Positions 43,943 through 56,379 of a stretch of 64,000 nucleotides of DNA are shown one piece after another. Under the pieces are notes generated by a model, which was not told the origin of the DNA, searched no databases, and saw nothing but the letters and a program-made list of their open reading frames with translations. Both the position numbers and the translations under genes were made by a program. Positions within the stretch are counted from its first letter, which is position 1; each line of letters starts with the position of its first letter. Origin of the DNA: Osedax fenrisi (taxonomy: Eukaryota > Annelida > Polychaeta > Sabellida > Siboglinidae); NCBI GenBank assembly GCA_964019155.1, contig OZ025243.1, positions 23,468,944-23,532,943 on the forward strand. Direction: 5' to 3'.

Positions 43943-45334
43943 ATGAAATATGCCCATGTAATTCCCATCCTTAAAAACCAATCCATTGATAGGTCAACTC
44001 TTTCTAATTATCGTCCCATATCCAACCTTTCTTTCATATCTAAGACAATTGAAAGAATAATTGCTAAACAACTTAGAACATACATCAATAATAATAACAT
44101 ACTGCATAAATTACAAAGTGCTTATACAACGGACAAGATCACTGAAACTTCACTACTCCATACTTTAAACAATATACTACTATTTCCAAAAAATACTCCC
44201 ACCATACTGATTCTACTTGACTTGTCGTCGGATTTCGATACGTTAGACCATAATATTCTTATTCGAAGATTAGAGAACATTGGTATTAAATATTCTGTCC
44301 TTAGTTGGTTTACATCCTACCTAATTAACAGATCCTTTTCTATATGTATAGATAACGCCATAACAGAACCCCGCCACACAACTCATGGTGTACCCCAAGG
44401 TTCTGGTTTAGGTCCAATTCTCTTTAATATATATATTCCCCCTTTACTTTACTTACTTGACGAATACCCCGATATACACTTTCACTCATATGAGGATGAC
44501 ATACAGCTATACTGTAATTTACCTGACCCAATCAATAACATAAATAATATAAATAAATGCATTAATGACATTAGTAAATGGCTTTCAAATAACTCCCTAC
44601 TATTGAATAGCCTTAAAACAAAAGCTTTATTAATAAATACATCCCCAGGACATCATTCCATACCACCAATTATTATTAATAATCATATTATAGAATACTC
44701 TAACCAAGCTAAAAACCTCGGCCTCACACTTGACCAAAAACTGTCTTATCTACCACATATAACTAATATATCGAAGTCCATTAATTACACCTTACATACG
44801 ATCCGACTTATTAGACCTTCTATAACTACTGAACTTGCAAAACTACTAGTTACTTCCTTAATACTGCCCCGACTTGACTACTGTAACTCTACTTTAAATT
44901 CACTCCCAGCAAATACTATCAAAATGCTCACTAAATTACAATATAGAGCCATCAGAACCATTTTCAGGATAAAAAAATACTCAAGACAACATATCACACC
45001 TTATATGAAATCCATTCACTGGCTACCCATCCCTTACCGCATACAATACAAATTACTCCTACTGACCCACCATGCCACCCATAATAATAAACCTGACTAT
45101 CTTACTGAACTACTTACGAACTACAAGTCATCCCGACCACAACGAACAATACATAAATACAAACTAAATATACCAATAACTTTATCACTAAATAAAAATC
45201 AGGAATCTTCTTTTTCTATAATATCACCTAAACTATGGAACTCCCTACCTCACTCAATTAGATCCATAGTTTCTGATCACACCTTTAAATTCAAATTGAA
45301 AACACATATATTTAATATAGCTTATAATAATTAA
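43943..45334 (+). pseudogene. CR1/L2-type LINE reverse transcriptase
   Basis: An uninterrupted 463-codon frame, the 3' part of ORF2. Motifs are NYRPISNLSFISKTIERI, LQSAYT, LILLDLSSDFDTLDHNIL, HGVPQGSGLGPILFN and HSYEDDIQLY at about 44485-44514, where the usual YADD reads YEDD. The C-terminal region has HWLPIPYRIQYK and SPKLWNSLPHSIRS, which are characteristic of L2/CR1-type elements. Both catalytic Asp residues of the YxDD box and the motif A Asp remain. It ends TAA at 45332. The rest of the element is broken, so activity is unlikely. Confidence 0.85.
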
Positions 45335-45784
45335 TATACGATACACCGCCGAAAACTCATTACTGATGTTGATCGCAGTGTCTAAACAAATTGGTTACAA
45401 GGTTACATTTACGAATGAAACTTTAGAATATAAATTCAACGATTCAATTCGAAAAATAATTCTTAGAAACTAAATTCTATGAAATTATTTCGAAAATAAA
45501 TTCTTTAGAAATTAATATTTTTTAGAAATCAATCCGAAAATAGATTCGTTATCAATCGAATATCTTTAGAACTAAAATTACATAAGCGATATATTATATG
45601 AGCCCAAATATAATACTTCGAAAAATACCATCCTACTTGTATTAATATAGTAATTAGGAGTACGATATAATTTATAATTAAAATAAATATAATTACTCTA
45701 TATATATAACTAATCTGATAAAATATTCCACTTATATTAGATTAATTCCTGATTTAATATATATTTTATAGATATATATATATC
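45335..45784. other. LINE 3' flank and AT-rich DNA
   Basis: The 3' untranslated sequence probably ends within the first 100-200 bases (ggttacaaggttacattt). A run of degenerate (aaatt, gaaaataaattc) repeats follows at 45425-45550. No gene. Confidence 0.4.
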
Positions 45785-45962
45785 ATTCGGCTGGGCTGCT
45801 CCTTACATGTGTAATTATCTTCCAAAGTCATTACGACTCGTAAGGAGTAACACTGAATTCAAAAAGTAGTTGCACATTTTTGTATTAAATATTTAATTTA
45901 TTTATTTGTATATATTCTCAACACTTGTGAGATTTTAAAATATAACTAGTGTATAAATAAAT
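45785..45962 (+). pseudogene. 3' fragment of another LINE
   Basis: A short frame reads SFGWAAPYMCNYLPKSLRLV and then RSNTEFKK before TAG at about 45866. AP...N.LP..LR....FK is the conserved C-terminal signature of CR1/L2-type ORF2 proteins. The sequence ends at a gtataaataaat tail near 45962. This is a 5'-truncated, dead copy. Confidence 0.5.
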
Positions 45963-46716
45963 CATTACCTTATATATCTAATTGTTACAATATACTAGGA
46001 ATATATAATAAAATATAATAACTAATATGAAATATGATAAATACAATTTACAGTATACGTCGAGTTATTAAATAAGTTATACAACTAACCCCCCAGAATA
46101 TCATAACTCGATCATGTTCTCAGCGTCAAATATTATATAATACTACTATAATACTAGCATACTTAAGGTAGACAAGACAAGTTTAGTATTCCAGATATAT
46201 CTATGTGAATTAATCCACAATGTCTACAATATATACATTTGTGTACACGTTAACATCAAGGTCGAAACATATAAGCACCTATGTAACGATAGGTCGACAT
46301 GCCCATGATCGTGTAGGGGCGTGTATATACTATTCAGATTTAAAATACGATGATAATATAAGGTTGTAATCCCGAAATTCAAGAATCTTATCGCTCATTA
46401 TCCGCTCCCCAATCAATATTATACTTGACTATTTTCGATTCATACCCACAATTATACGCATTAACGCATTATCAAAAATGAATACGTATTAATTATAATA
46501 TACAAATAAATAAGTAATGCTATTTATTTAATATTTTACAAAATAACCTCGTCGCAGAATATACTCCAAATATATAAATATTTAATATATATATACAATA
46601 TACATTGTTCATGATATTACTATTAAATTGTGAATTATAAAAATAATAATTATTATATTCGAAATATTAATTTAATACTAATAATATTTTTAAAGATTAA
46701 TTAATTAATTTTAAAT
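45963..46716. other. AT-rich DNA without recognised genes
   Basis: Moderate composition around 46240-46330 with tcgacatgcccatgatcgtg followed by taggggcgtgtata, but no supported ORF. Confidence 0.35.
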
Positions 46717-46938
46717 TTAATTATTGTTGTCTAAATAAACGTCTTTAAAAAAACCCGTATGTATTAATAAAGGTGTATTAACCTCTATTGTATTTATTTG
46801 TTTAAAATGTATACTTTTTAACGCTAGACAGTAAAACTCATGGCTATGCAAATAACGCGTATCGACCATCGATATAAAGAAAGTGGATAAGTAATTGACG
46901 CACGCAATGCATGTAAAAGATAGACACGTGAATAACAT
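46717..46938 (-). CDS. Small ORF, possible secreted protein
   Basis: ATG at 46938, TAA at 46717; 73 codons. The N-terminus MLFTCLSFTCIACVNYLSTF is hydrophobic and Cys-rich like a signal peptide. The remainder (DTRYLHSHEFYCLALKS, EVNTPLLIHTGFFKDVYL) is balanced and protein-like. A segment encoding LSTFFISMV recurs on the opposite strand at 48320-48363, so part of the sequence is a repeat. It could be an exon, an entire small gene or a repeat-derived frame. No family recognised. Confidence 0.3.
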   Translation of the reverse strand: MLFTCLSFTCIACVNYLSTFFISMVDTRYLHSHEFYCLALKSIHFKQINTIEVNTPLLIHTGFFKDVYLDNNN

Positions 46939-47248
46939 TTTTATCGATACATTAACAAAATGGTATCAGTGATTTTGATTGGATATTAGTCATATTATAT
47001 ATGCCAAATATTAAAACAGTAGGCTTTTCATTGAAATAGATTAAAGTGACTTCTATCTATATCAATGGATTTAAATTATAAATATCAATACAATCAATAA
47101 AATAGTATTATATCTTCAATTTAAATACACAAAATTACGAGGAATGTTGATATTATGTATTTTAAATATATAATTTTATTTTTAATATAGATAGTACATT
47201 AAAATTGGTAGTAATTATCAATATATATATTTTTTTTTTACCTTTTAC

Positions 47249-48212
47249 CTATCCCATAGCATTTGGATGCCGTAGGGGCGCAGTTGACTTCAATATAATA
47301 CGTTTCCATCGGTCTCTATCCCTGGTCGCTCGCATCGCTTCTTCTATTCCAAGACTAGTCCATTCAACGATATTATCTTGCCATTGTGTCCTTGGCCGTC
47401 CTCTTCTTCTTTTACCTTCAATGGATCCTTGCAAAATAGTATTAGACATAGAGTTTGATCGTGATACATGACCAAACCACCTCAACTTCTTTGCAATGAC
47501 CATCGCCAGCAATTCTGAGTGTTTGCCAATTTCTTTAACAACTCGACTCCGTACCTCAATATTGGTTATCTTGTCTCGGTATGATATGTTCATTAGCCTT
47601 CTTAAACATCTCATTTCCAAAGCTCTAATACGTCCTTGTAACTCCTTTGTTAGCGTCCACGTTTCGCACGCATAGAGGAATATTGAGTTTACTAGCGATT
47701 GCATAAGTCGAATTTTTTAGTTTCAGTTGAAGTGATTTGTCGTACCATATAACATTTAGTTTTGATAATGCAGTTATTGTCTGACCTGTTCTAGCTATTA
47801 TTTCAGATTTGGAACCTTTATCGTCTATAATTGCACCTAAGTATTTAAATTGTTCAACTATTTTGAGTGTATCGTTGTTTATCTTTATTTCGGATGTGAA
47901 ATTACCTTCAGAATTAGTCATAATTTGAGTTTTCGTAGCATTAATCTCCATTCCATATTTACGCGATGTACTGTCAATCTTTTTTATTAGATTGGATAGC
48001 TCGGATTCACTACCTGCTAGTCCGTCTATGTCATCCGCAAATCTTAGATTTGTAATTATTTTACCTCCGATATTTACTGTACCTATATGATTTTCTAATG
48101 CGTCATTCATTATTTGTTCCAGCATGATGTTGAAGAGTGTGGGTGACAGTAAACAACCTTGTCTCACTCCAGTTGTTGTGTGGAACCATTCACCAATTTG
48201 TCCGTCCGAGTA
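47249..48212 (-). pseudogene. RTE-clade LINE fragment (5'-truncated)
   Basis: Minus-strand frames at about 48212-47700 and 47704-47249 together cover the reverse transcriptase from just before motif B to the C-terminus. They show GEWFHTTTGVRQGCLLSPTL, NLRFADDIDGLAG, GMEINATKTQIM, QFKYLGAIIDDKGSK, LVNSIFLYACETWTLTKEL, LRWFGHVSR and GRPRTQWQDNI. A frame break near 47700 separates them. These are hallmarks of the RTE clade. The 5' end is cut at about 48212, as is usual for incomplete reverse transcription, and the 3' end is a ggtaaaa-type tail near 47235. Confidence 0.85.
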
Positions 48213-48259
48213 AACAAAAATATATATGTATAAATAAATAATATTATAAATAAAAAGTA

Positions 48260-48390
48260 GTGGGCCAGATAGTGGGTTTCGACTGAAGAGCCCAAAGCAG
48301 TTAGTGCCATACACTACATTCAATTGCTTATCCACTTTTTTTATATCGATGGTATCGACCCGTACATTGTTTACTAGATTGTAGTTATTT
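48260..48390 (+). repeat. Coding-like repeat paralogous to 46.9 kb
   Basis: The plus strand is open and contains SGPDSGFRLKSPKQLVPY and then LSTFFISMVSTR, matching the 46717-46938 ORF over about 42 bases in inverted orientation. The two copies flank the truncated RTE. Origin unknown. Confidence 0.4.
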
Positions 48391-48399
48391 ACACGCATT

Positions 48400-49046
48400 C
48401 TCTAATTGATTTGTTTACATAGTTGTAATTTTGTACACATATTAGAGGCGTTTATATCTCAAATGTTTAACCCTTTAAGCTTTAACGCCGTGAATATTTG
48501 ATCGATATCGTAAATATTTTGAATATTTCATCGCTGTGAAACATGACATATTAAATTATATTTAAAATATACCTACCTAGTTTTTATAAAAAATATTAAT
48601 ATTTATATGAATGAATATGTATGTTATTACTTAATGTTAGTATGTTTATGTTTTAATTTGATAAAAGTTATACATTATATAAAGAAGATAATTAAATGAT
48701 AATATTTATTTAATTACTTTTAAACTTATATAATATGTAATCCCTTATATATATATATATATATATATAGGTGATATTTATTTATGAATCGGTGCTTATA
48801 ATGAATATATTATATAGGGATTGTAGTCTATAGTATTGTATACCGATTAACTTTTTTTCTAATTTGTCTAACCTCTAACGCTTTAAGCTATAACCACCTT
48901 TCTAACTCTGTGAGTGAATAATTTGGTTTTATAGCACTAAAGTCAAGGCTATCATTTATCTTCTCATTGGACCACGTATACTGGGTATATTGAGACCAAG
49001 GCTAAATAATGTGAGATTTATAAGAAGGACATATCTGGTTTAAAAC
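48400..49046. other. AT-rich DNA without recognised genes
   Basis: Contains a loosely repeated phrase (taaccctttaagctttaacgc at 48470 and taacctctaacgctttaagc at 48868). No supported ORF. Confidence 0.4.
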
Positions 49047-49175
49047 CTAATGCGCATGTATAGCGTGGCTACAGCTACGTAGATATATCAACCGAAAGCA
49101 AAACATAACAAGACCGATACAAATAATATATTCCGCATATTTGATCGTGTTATTATACAATGAGCTCCTGCATTC
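49047..49175 (-). CDS. Candidate exon with hydrophobic segment
   Basis: Minus-strand acceptor acaacctgatatag (49176-49189) opens a 42-codon frame to TAG at 49047-49049. It reads ECRSSLYNNTIKYAEYIICI and GLVMFCFRLIYLRSC, a plausible single membrane span followed by a short tail. In another phase an internal ATG gives MRNILFVSVLLCFAFG, which looks like a signal peptide before a gttgat donor. Either reading implies a membrane or secreted protein; I cannot decide between them. Confidence 0.3.
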   Translation of the reverse strand, partial: ECRSSLYNNTIKYAEYIICIGLVMFCFRLIYLRSCSHAIHAH

Positions 49176-49179
49176 CTAT

Positions 49180-49950
49180 ATCAGGTTGTAATAGAAAAAT
49201 AGATGACTGAAAATAATTATTATTATAATATTATAAAAATAGTTTGAATCTCCCTAAACTTTTAAATGTAAATAAAAGTACTATGTTCGATTCATTGAAT
49301 ATTCAAACGCTACAAATAGTATAGAAAATACCTACATTTATAGCATCTGCCGAAAAAAATAAGCATGAAATAATATGCATATAATAATATAAATTCGTAA
49401 AGTAAGATATTGACATCAAGGAACATACCTGTGGTAAGTGGAAATGATTACACTTCTCTATCTGGAATAATAGCATGCATACTACCATGGGAGGTATTTA
49501 AACTATTTTCAATATAATAGCCTATAATGCAATATATCAAGTGTTAATATCATATTATCTAGAATAATGGAAATAAATTTACAGAGAAACCCATACATAA
49601 CAATAACATATCATGCTAGGCTATAGCCCAACAAATATGAATAACGACACATAGGAAACAGAACATTAATATACAGAACAACCTGATTAACTAGATCAAA
49701 ATTCATCATATTTATTATTGGTAAATATTTCAATGCGCACCTCATAAAATATGATGGATACAAATAACATTACACAGAACTCAGATCGAAATTGCAACAT
49801 ATTATATACTTTCCTTCAAACTGAAATACGACAATACTATACGAAATAATTGTATAACTAAAGTAAAAAACAGATTATCAATTATCTAATAAACTGATAC
49901 AACTAACACATTTGCAAACACTATGTAAAACTATTTTAGAAATTATGCAA
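49180..49950. other. AT-rich DNA with splice-like signals only
   Basis: On the minus strand, 49430-49462 has a good acceptor and donor around IEKCNHFHLPQ, and 49349-49363 a 15-base microexon-like segment, but the two do not share a compatible frame. No gene is supported. Confidence 0.3.
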
Positions 49951-49959
49951 GGAAGCTGA

Positions 49960-50530
49960 TAAAAAAGTAATCCCGTTAAAACCAATACTGAAATAAAAAT
50001 ATCTATAGATACCATTGTCAACATATAATGAAATTAATGAACAATATGTCAATAATCTGAATATAATATGGTCTATGTATGGCACTTGAACTGACAAGAC
50101 TGACAAGAATCAAATCTAAACATTTTCTTATAACAATTCTATTCGTAGATTTCTCAAAAGTTTTAACTCAATAAACCTTGAAAAAATGAAGATTATTATA
50201 AGCAAATATGGTATACCAACAGAGATCATCAATGCGGTAATGATGCTGTAAATAAATACGCATAATGTATCAGATATCATGAAGGGGCACTTATTTCTTT
50301 CAGATCACTACTAGAATTCTTCAATAATATATACTAACTCATTTCTATTATATTGAATGCCTGATTATTTTCTTAAAAATGCCTTAGACTATAATTACCG
50401 ATTTAGGTTTCACACTGATTCAAAAAAAAAGTAGACGCTATACTGCTACATATATAACATACATCGATACTCCCATGATATATCTGTTATAACTGATATA
50501 TTTAAAGATGTCCAGTATTCAATACTCGTA
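49960..50530 (+). pseudogene. Second, divergent LINE reverse transcriptase relic
   Basis: Decayed plus-strand frames show LFVDFSKV near 50140, IISKYGIPTEIINAVMML near 50190 and, with shifts, a weak DYNYRFRFHT..KKK.. stretch at about 50385-50440. The FVDFSKAFDSI...GIP..I..A pattern belongs to a LINE lineage distinct from the RTE in the palindrome arms. Every frame is interrupted; no catalytic box is legible. Confidence 0.45.
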
Positions 50531-50539
50531 TTTAACTTG

Positions 50540-50755
50540 GATTTTGCTCGAGTTTAAACTCGTGTTTAGCCTGCTAATTTGGTAACCCTATTAACACCAG
50601 CTAGATCCAAATTTAACTCACGAGATTAATCCCAGATAAATCCAAGTTAAGTCCAAGTTAAATCGCAGTTAAATCAAAGTTTAACTCTAGCTATATCCCA
50701 GTTTAACTCACAGTTAATATAAGTTAACTCGAGTTAAATCCAAGTTTAAAAATAA
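50540..50755. repeat. Short interspersed motif repeats (gttaaatccaagtta)
   Basis: Variants of agttaaatccaagttaa and its inverse (cccagtttaactc) recur about ten times in roughly 200 bases. The same taaactg/aacttgga words build the 90-bp satellite further right. Confidence 0.6.
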
Positions 50756-50987
50756 TTCAAAATATTCACATGTATATTTATATTATATCTATATATATTA
50801 TTTATACCTATTAATATATTATACCTGCTAATTTATATTATATTATTATCTATATATTATGGCTAGTTAAGTAATTTACATATTGATTTTATATCAGTTT
50901 TATTTTGGCGAAACTATAGATCTATAATATTATACTTAAGTATATAATTATATGTTACATCATGTATTATATATCCCCTATATATCT

Positions 50988-51021
<34 letters not shown>

Positions 51022-51200
51022 CATAGTTATACATTGTTATATATATGTTAAATACATTGTTTTTAATAACAAATATTTTTTTAATATGATAAATATATCA
51101 AAATATATTCAATATTTTTTATTAATTTATTAATTTAGATTACATAGATTTACCTATATTTAATAAAATAATAAATATTTGGTAATATTTATAGATAAAT
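50756..51200 (+). repeat. Third copy of arm sequence without the RTE insertion
   Basis: Diverged from 58320-58752 plus 60558-60610 of the right arm. Shared landmarks are tatattatggctag, ttttattttggcgaaactat and agttatacattgttatat. Where the arm has the RTE, this copy reads straight through agatttacct (51146-51155), so it represents the pre-insertion state. Confidence 0.75.
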
Positions 51201-51795
51201 ATGTTGGATTAAAAAATAACTTGGATTAAACTGTGATATAATGATCCTAGTTGCAACTAGTTAAATATTGATTAGCTACATCCAAGTTGATCTCAGTTTA
51301 AAAAAATAACATGGATTAAACTGTGATACAATGATCCAAGTTCCAACTAGTTAAATATGGATCAGCTAAATCCAAGTTGATCTCAGTTTAAAAAAATAAC
51401 TTGGATTAAACTGTGATATAATGATCCAAGTTTCAACTAGTTAAATATTGATCAGCTAGATCCTAGTTGATCTCAGTTTAAAAAAATAACTTGGATTAAA
51501 CTGATATATAATGATCCAAGTTGCACCTAGTTAAATATTGATCAGCTAGATCCAAGTTGATCTCAGTTTAAAAAAATAACTTGTATTAAACTGGGATATA
51601 ATGTTCTAAGTGTCAACTAGTTAAATATGGGTCAGATACATCCAAGTTGATATCAGTGTAAAACAATAATTTGGATTAAACTGGGATATAATGATCCAAG
51701 TTTCAACTAGTTAAATATGGATCAGATAAATCCACGTTTACGCAACCTAGATCCAAGTTTGGACCAGATTCCCCCAGTTTCCTAGTTAGATCCAA
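51200..51795. repeat. 90-bp tandem satellite, about 6.5 copies
   Basis: aaaaaataacttggattaaa starts near 51211, 51301, 51391, 51481, 51571 and 51661, an exact 90-base period. Each unit contains the inverted words aacttgga/tccaagtt and taaactg/cagttta. The array ends within a few bases of the left palindrome arm. Confidence 0.9.
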
Positions 51796-51923
51796 GTTAC
51801 TTGTAATATATGTGGAGACTTAAAGGTTGTATCGATACTTTTGGAACGATAAGCAGGTTATACAATTCAATACATTTTTGTATATATAAAATATTCTCTA
51901 TAGAGAATAGGAACTATGAAAAT

Positions 51924-52779
51924 TAGTATAATTACTCGATTTTGGGGTTTTTATATTGTCTTAATATTACTTTCGAAAATAATACCCTATATATGTGAGC
52001 AATATTCAATATGATATTTAAAAATTGCGTAATAAATTAAAATTAAACTTTTTTCGTTTAATTTATACTAAATTTTATTTAATATGGCAATATATTTTGA
52101 TAATTTTTTTAATATATGTGAAATATGTAATTTACCAAATACCAATTTAATTTACTATCGATAAATAAACCTACAATTTTTATATTGTTATTCAATTCTA
52201 TTGGAATATTATTAATAGTAATATTTAATCTAATAGATGGAAGTGAATTTCTAATATTAAATAGAATTATGGTAGATTTTTGTATATTTATAGACAATTT
52301 ATTTATACATATCAATTTATATAATATATCTAGATATTCCTAAATAATATGTTCAAGATTTATAGTATTGTCACTTTTAAAAATAAGTGTGTATCGTCAG
52401 CAAACAATATTATCTTAACCTTATTAGAAATATTTATCATTAATATAAATTAATGTGATAAATAATAGTGATCCCAAAAGCGATCCTTGTGGATTACCAC
52501 AAATTAATATCTAGCAATGTAGAATTTGTATCATGCATATTTAAATATTTTTAGTGATTATTTAGATAACTGATTATTAAATGTAATGCAATATACCTAA
52601 TTCTATATAAGTATAGTGTCTTAATGAGTATTGATGATCTATTGTATCAAATGTCTTTTTGAGTTCAATTGAAAAAATAGAAAATTGTTTACATGATATT
52701 ATATATATATATATATATTATAGTATTTAGTTATATAAGTATGGAATTTTAAATAACATATGTATACTACTAAATCCAT
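51924..52779 (-). pseudogene. LINE reverse transcriptase relic, left arm copy
   Basis: Mirror of 61195-62050. The frame at 52109-52315 holds KLSINIQKSTIILFN and IKIVGLFIDSKLNW. Both arms carry the same decayed element. Confidence 0.7.
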
Positions 52780-53418
52780 TTATTTATATAATTTTTTTTA
52801 CAAACATCTAATTTTCATATATAATTATTATCTCATTAAAGAAAATTAAAAAAAAAATTATTATAAACTATTATTAAGATATCGTCACTGAAATATGATA
52901 TTCTTAATGTATACATATATATAAATTTATAAATTTAATTTATGTGATTTAAAATCGAGATAGATATCGTGAATACGATAATGATCACAAAAACAGAAGT
53001 TCGATTATAATTGTATTCAACATAAACAATATTAATGAACAATTATAATATCATTAATTATATATAAACAACATATTAAATTTATTATATTAAGACTTTA
53101 AAAAATATATTTTGTGAGTTTTCAAAACTAACATTATAATTGTATTCGAGACTTTATGAGGATTATTTTTTTCATTTATAATACTATTACAGCTTATTTT
53201 ATTATTTATATTACACATATATACATATATAGCACATTATAAATTATAATTAATAATATTAGATTATATATAAAAATATTATAAATAAGTTTCTCAAAAA
53301 TGTATATTTAGTACGTTTTGAAAACCTACTATATACTTTTTTTTGAGACTTAATATTTATTCAAATTCAACGTATAAATATTACTAATTATTAAATTATT
53401 TATTATTTTAATAAATTT

Positions 53419-55230
53419 AGGTAAATCTTTACCTTGTTACCTTGGTCCCTTAGTCTGTTGAGCCGTGGGGGCGTGTCACGTTGAAACAAAATTTTCTCCA
53501 CTTCTTCCGGTCATATACAATTTCATTTAGTTCATTGAAGCCTTTTCCGGTCCATTCTTTTATATTATCTTCCATTGTTTTTTTGGACGTCCACCGGATC
53601 TTTTACCTTCGACATTACCCTGAAGGATTATCTTGGCAAGTCCATCGCCTCTGGTCACGTGTCCATACCATTTCAGTTTTCTCCTTTTAACTGTTGTGAG
53701 GATATCGGTGAAGGAATTGTTAATGATGATGATATTCGGTCTATTATTTCTTGATTAGTAACTCTATCAAGGTATGTTATACCGAGTAATTTTCTGATGT
53801 TCTTCATTTCGAATGCTATTATTCTTTTCTCGAGTTCAGCAGTTAGAGTCCATGTTTCACATGCATACAGGAATATCGAGTTGACAAAAGAGTCCATGAG
53901 TTTTAACTTGTACTTTAGACGTATTTCTTTATCATTCCATATTATATTTAGATTGCTATATGCTTGACTTGCTTGTGCCGCTCTTGACAGTATTTCTTTT
54001 CTTGATCCATTTTCGTTTATGATTGATCCTAGATATTTGAAGCTTTTTACGGTCTCAATTATTTCGCCATGAATATCAATGTTTGGTTGACAATTGTCGT
54101 CGTTTAACATAAGCTTAGTTTTAGAAGGATTTATTTCCATTCCAAATCTATTTGCTGATAAAAAGACACTCAGTTAAATTTATTAGTTCTTCTTCCGAGC
54201 CAGCTAAACCATCTATATCATCAGCAAAGCGGAGATTTGTTATATTTCGGCCATTTATCTTTATTGAACCAGTATGATTGCTTAGCGCGTCGTTCATTAT
54301 ATCTTCTAGGAATATATTAAATAAAGTAGGTGAGAGAAGACAACCTTGTCTTACTCCGGTTTTCGTTGGAAACCAATCGCCACATATTCCTTTATGTATT
54401 ACTGCACTGCTTGCCTTTTCATATAAACTTTGTATTAAATTAATTAACTTTGTATCGATATTATATTTCTTCATTGAGGACCATAGTGCATTTTGCCACA
54501 CTCTATCAAATGCTTTTCGGAAATCAATAAATATATGATATAGCTTTTTTTGTTGTAGGTTATGTTTCTCGAATAGTATTCTTAGGTTGAATATTTGTTC
54601 TATCGTAGATCTATCTTTCATGAATCCAGCCTGTTCTTCCGCAATAATACGGTCCGCTTGTGGTTGTAAACGATTCTTAATGATTTTTAACATCACTTTG
54701 CTTGCGTGGCTTATCAAAATTATCGTTCTGTAGTTAGAACAATGTTGAAGATTACCTTTTTTCGGTAGAGTTATAATTAACGATGTTGTCCATATTTCTG
54801 GCCAGATACCAGTTTCCCATATATTGGAACATATCTTGTGGAGTATGTCTGTCATTCCTTCACCTGCATATGTTATTAGTTCTGCTGGTATATTGTTTAC
54901 ACCAGCAGCTTTTCCATGTTTTAGTGAATATATAGCATTAACTACTTCATCTCATAAAATAATATCATCTCTCTCTTCTTCGTGTTGTTCATCTATCGTT
55001 TGCAAAACATTTTTGTCTCCTCTGGATTCATAATTATATAATTCTTGCAGTATTCAGTCCATCTTTTAATAATATGTGTATCTTCACTCAAAACTTTATC
55101 ATCTTTGCTTAATATTGTGTTGATCGCTTCTGATTTCTTCTTTGTCAGAGCTTTTATAATTGAATATGCTTTTTTAGATCTGTTACTTGCAAATGAATTG
55201 TCTATATCTTTACATTCGTTAGGTAAATCT
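53419..55230 (-). mobile_element. 5'-truncated RTE insertion, left arm copy
   Basis: The element occupies 53429-55220 and is flanked by the 10-bp direct repeat aggtaaatct (53419-53428, 55221-55230), mirrored in the right arm. Frames at 54148-54855 and 53673-54140 carry the reverse transcriptase and C-terminal domain. Compared with the right arm, a small change near 53725 (gaaggaattg versus gaagagacttg) breaks the last frame, which is intact to the end on the right. Other breaks are shared, so they predate the arm duplication. Confidence 0.9.
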
Positions 55231-55719
55231 ATTGAATCTAAATTAATAAAAATAAATAAAAAATATTGAATATTTTTTTATAAATTTATCATAATAAAAA
55301 AATGTTTTTTTTTAAAACAATTTATTTAACCTATATATAACAATGTATAACTATAATATATATATAAAATATCATATATTTATAAATAATTTATAAAATA
55401 ATTAAGATCATATAAGTATTTAGGGAGTATACTTATATAATGGTACATATACGGGATATAGGGACATATCATACATGATGTAACATATAGGTATAATTTA
55501 AGTAACACCTAAGTATAATATTATAGATCTATAGTTTCGCCAAAATAAAACTGATATAAAATCAATATATAAATTAATTATCTAGCCATAATATAGATAA
55601 CCATATAATATAAATATCAATGTGAATAATTTGAATTATATTTAATATTCTAGGATCATATTTGTATATGTATATTATGTTTTAGAGTATTTTATATATT
55701 ACCCTTTTATATTGTTATT

Positions 55720-55997
55720 TTTTTATTTGATGGAGTATTTCATCCCATCCAGGAACTTAGATGAAGTTTTCACTTATAACCATATATAGCTCTAATTTCC
55801 CTTCGAAGCCGCTATCATGTTAAGGCATCCATGGTTTTAAAGAGAGTCGATCATTTATTTATACACAATTATATAAGATCACTTCTAAATAATATTTTAA
55901 GACCCATTTTATAAAATTAATTAATGGTCCGGACGAGGCTCGAACACGTGTCCTACTGCTTGTGTGTCTGACGCCTTAGCCACTGAGCCACACAGGC
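55720..55997 (-). mobile_element. tRNA-derived SINE, left arm copy
   Basis: Reverse complement of 57974-58262. A box ccactgagcca at 55980-55990 (reverse of tggctcagtgg) and B box ggctcgaacac at about 55937-55947. Almost identical to the right arm copy. Confidence 0.8.
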
Positions 55998-56338
55998 ATT
56001 TATTCTATATATGTTTTATAATTATATATTTAGCTGGTTTTTAACAAATGTATTTGAGACCTATTTGTTTCAAATGTGTTTTCAAATGATGTCTTGAAAA
56101 CCTGTCAAAAACTAGCTGTCGACCATGTTTTAAAAACTTTGAAAAATGAATATGTTTGAGACAAAAATAGTGAGACTTCTATTTACTGGGTTTACTGAAC
56201 GATCAGTGTGGAAATTAATTTCAAAATTTAATTCCTATACTCTCTATAATATTAAAATAGAACACATATTGCTAGTCCTGGCGAATATATTTACCGTTAA
56301 GCCTAGACCTACTTCACTAGTTTATTCCTTAAACACAT

Positions 56339-56378
<40 letters not shown>

Positions 56379-56379
56379 T

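Noticed and set aside
49349..49462. Two consecutive microexons on the minus strand
   Set aside because: Splice sites look good but the reading phases are incompatible.
54278..55269. Plus-strand ORFs in the left palindrome arm
   Set aside because: Antisense shadows of the RTE reverse transcriptase.
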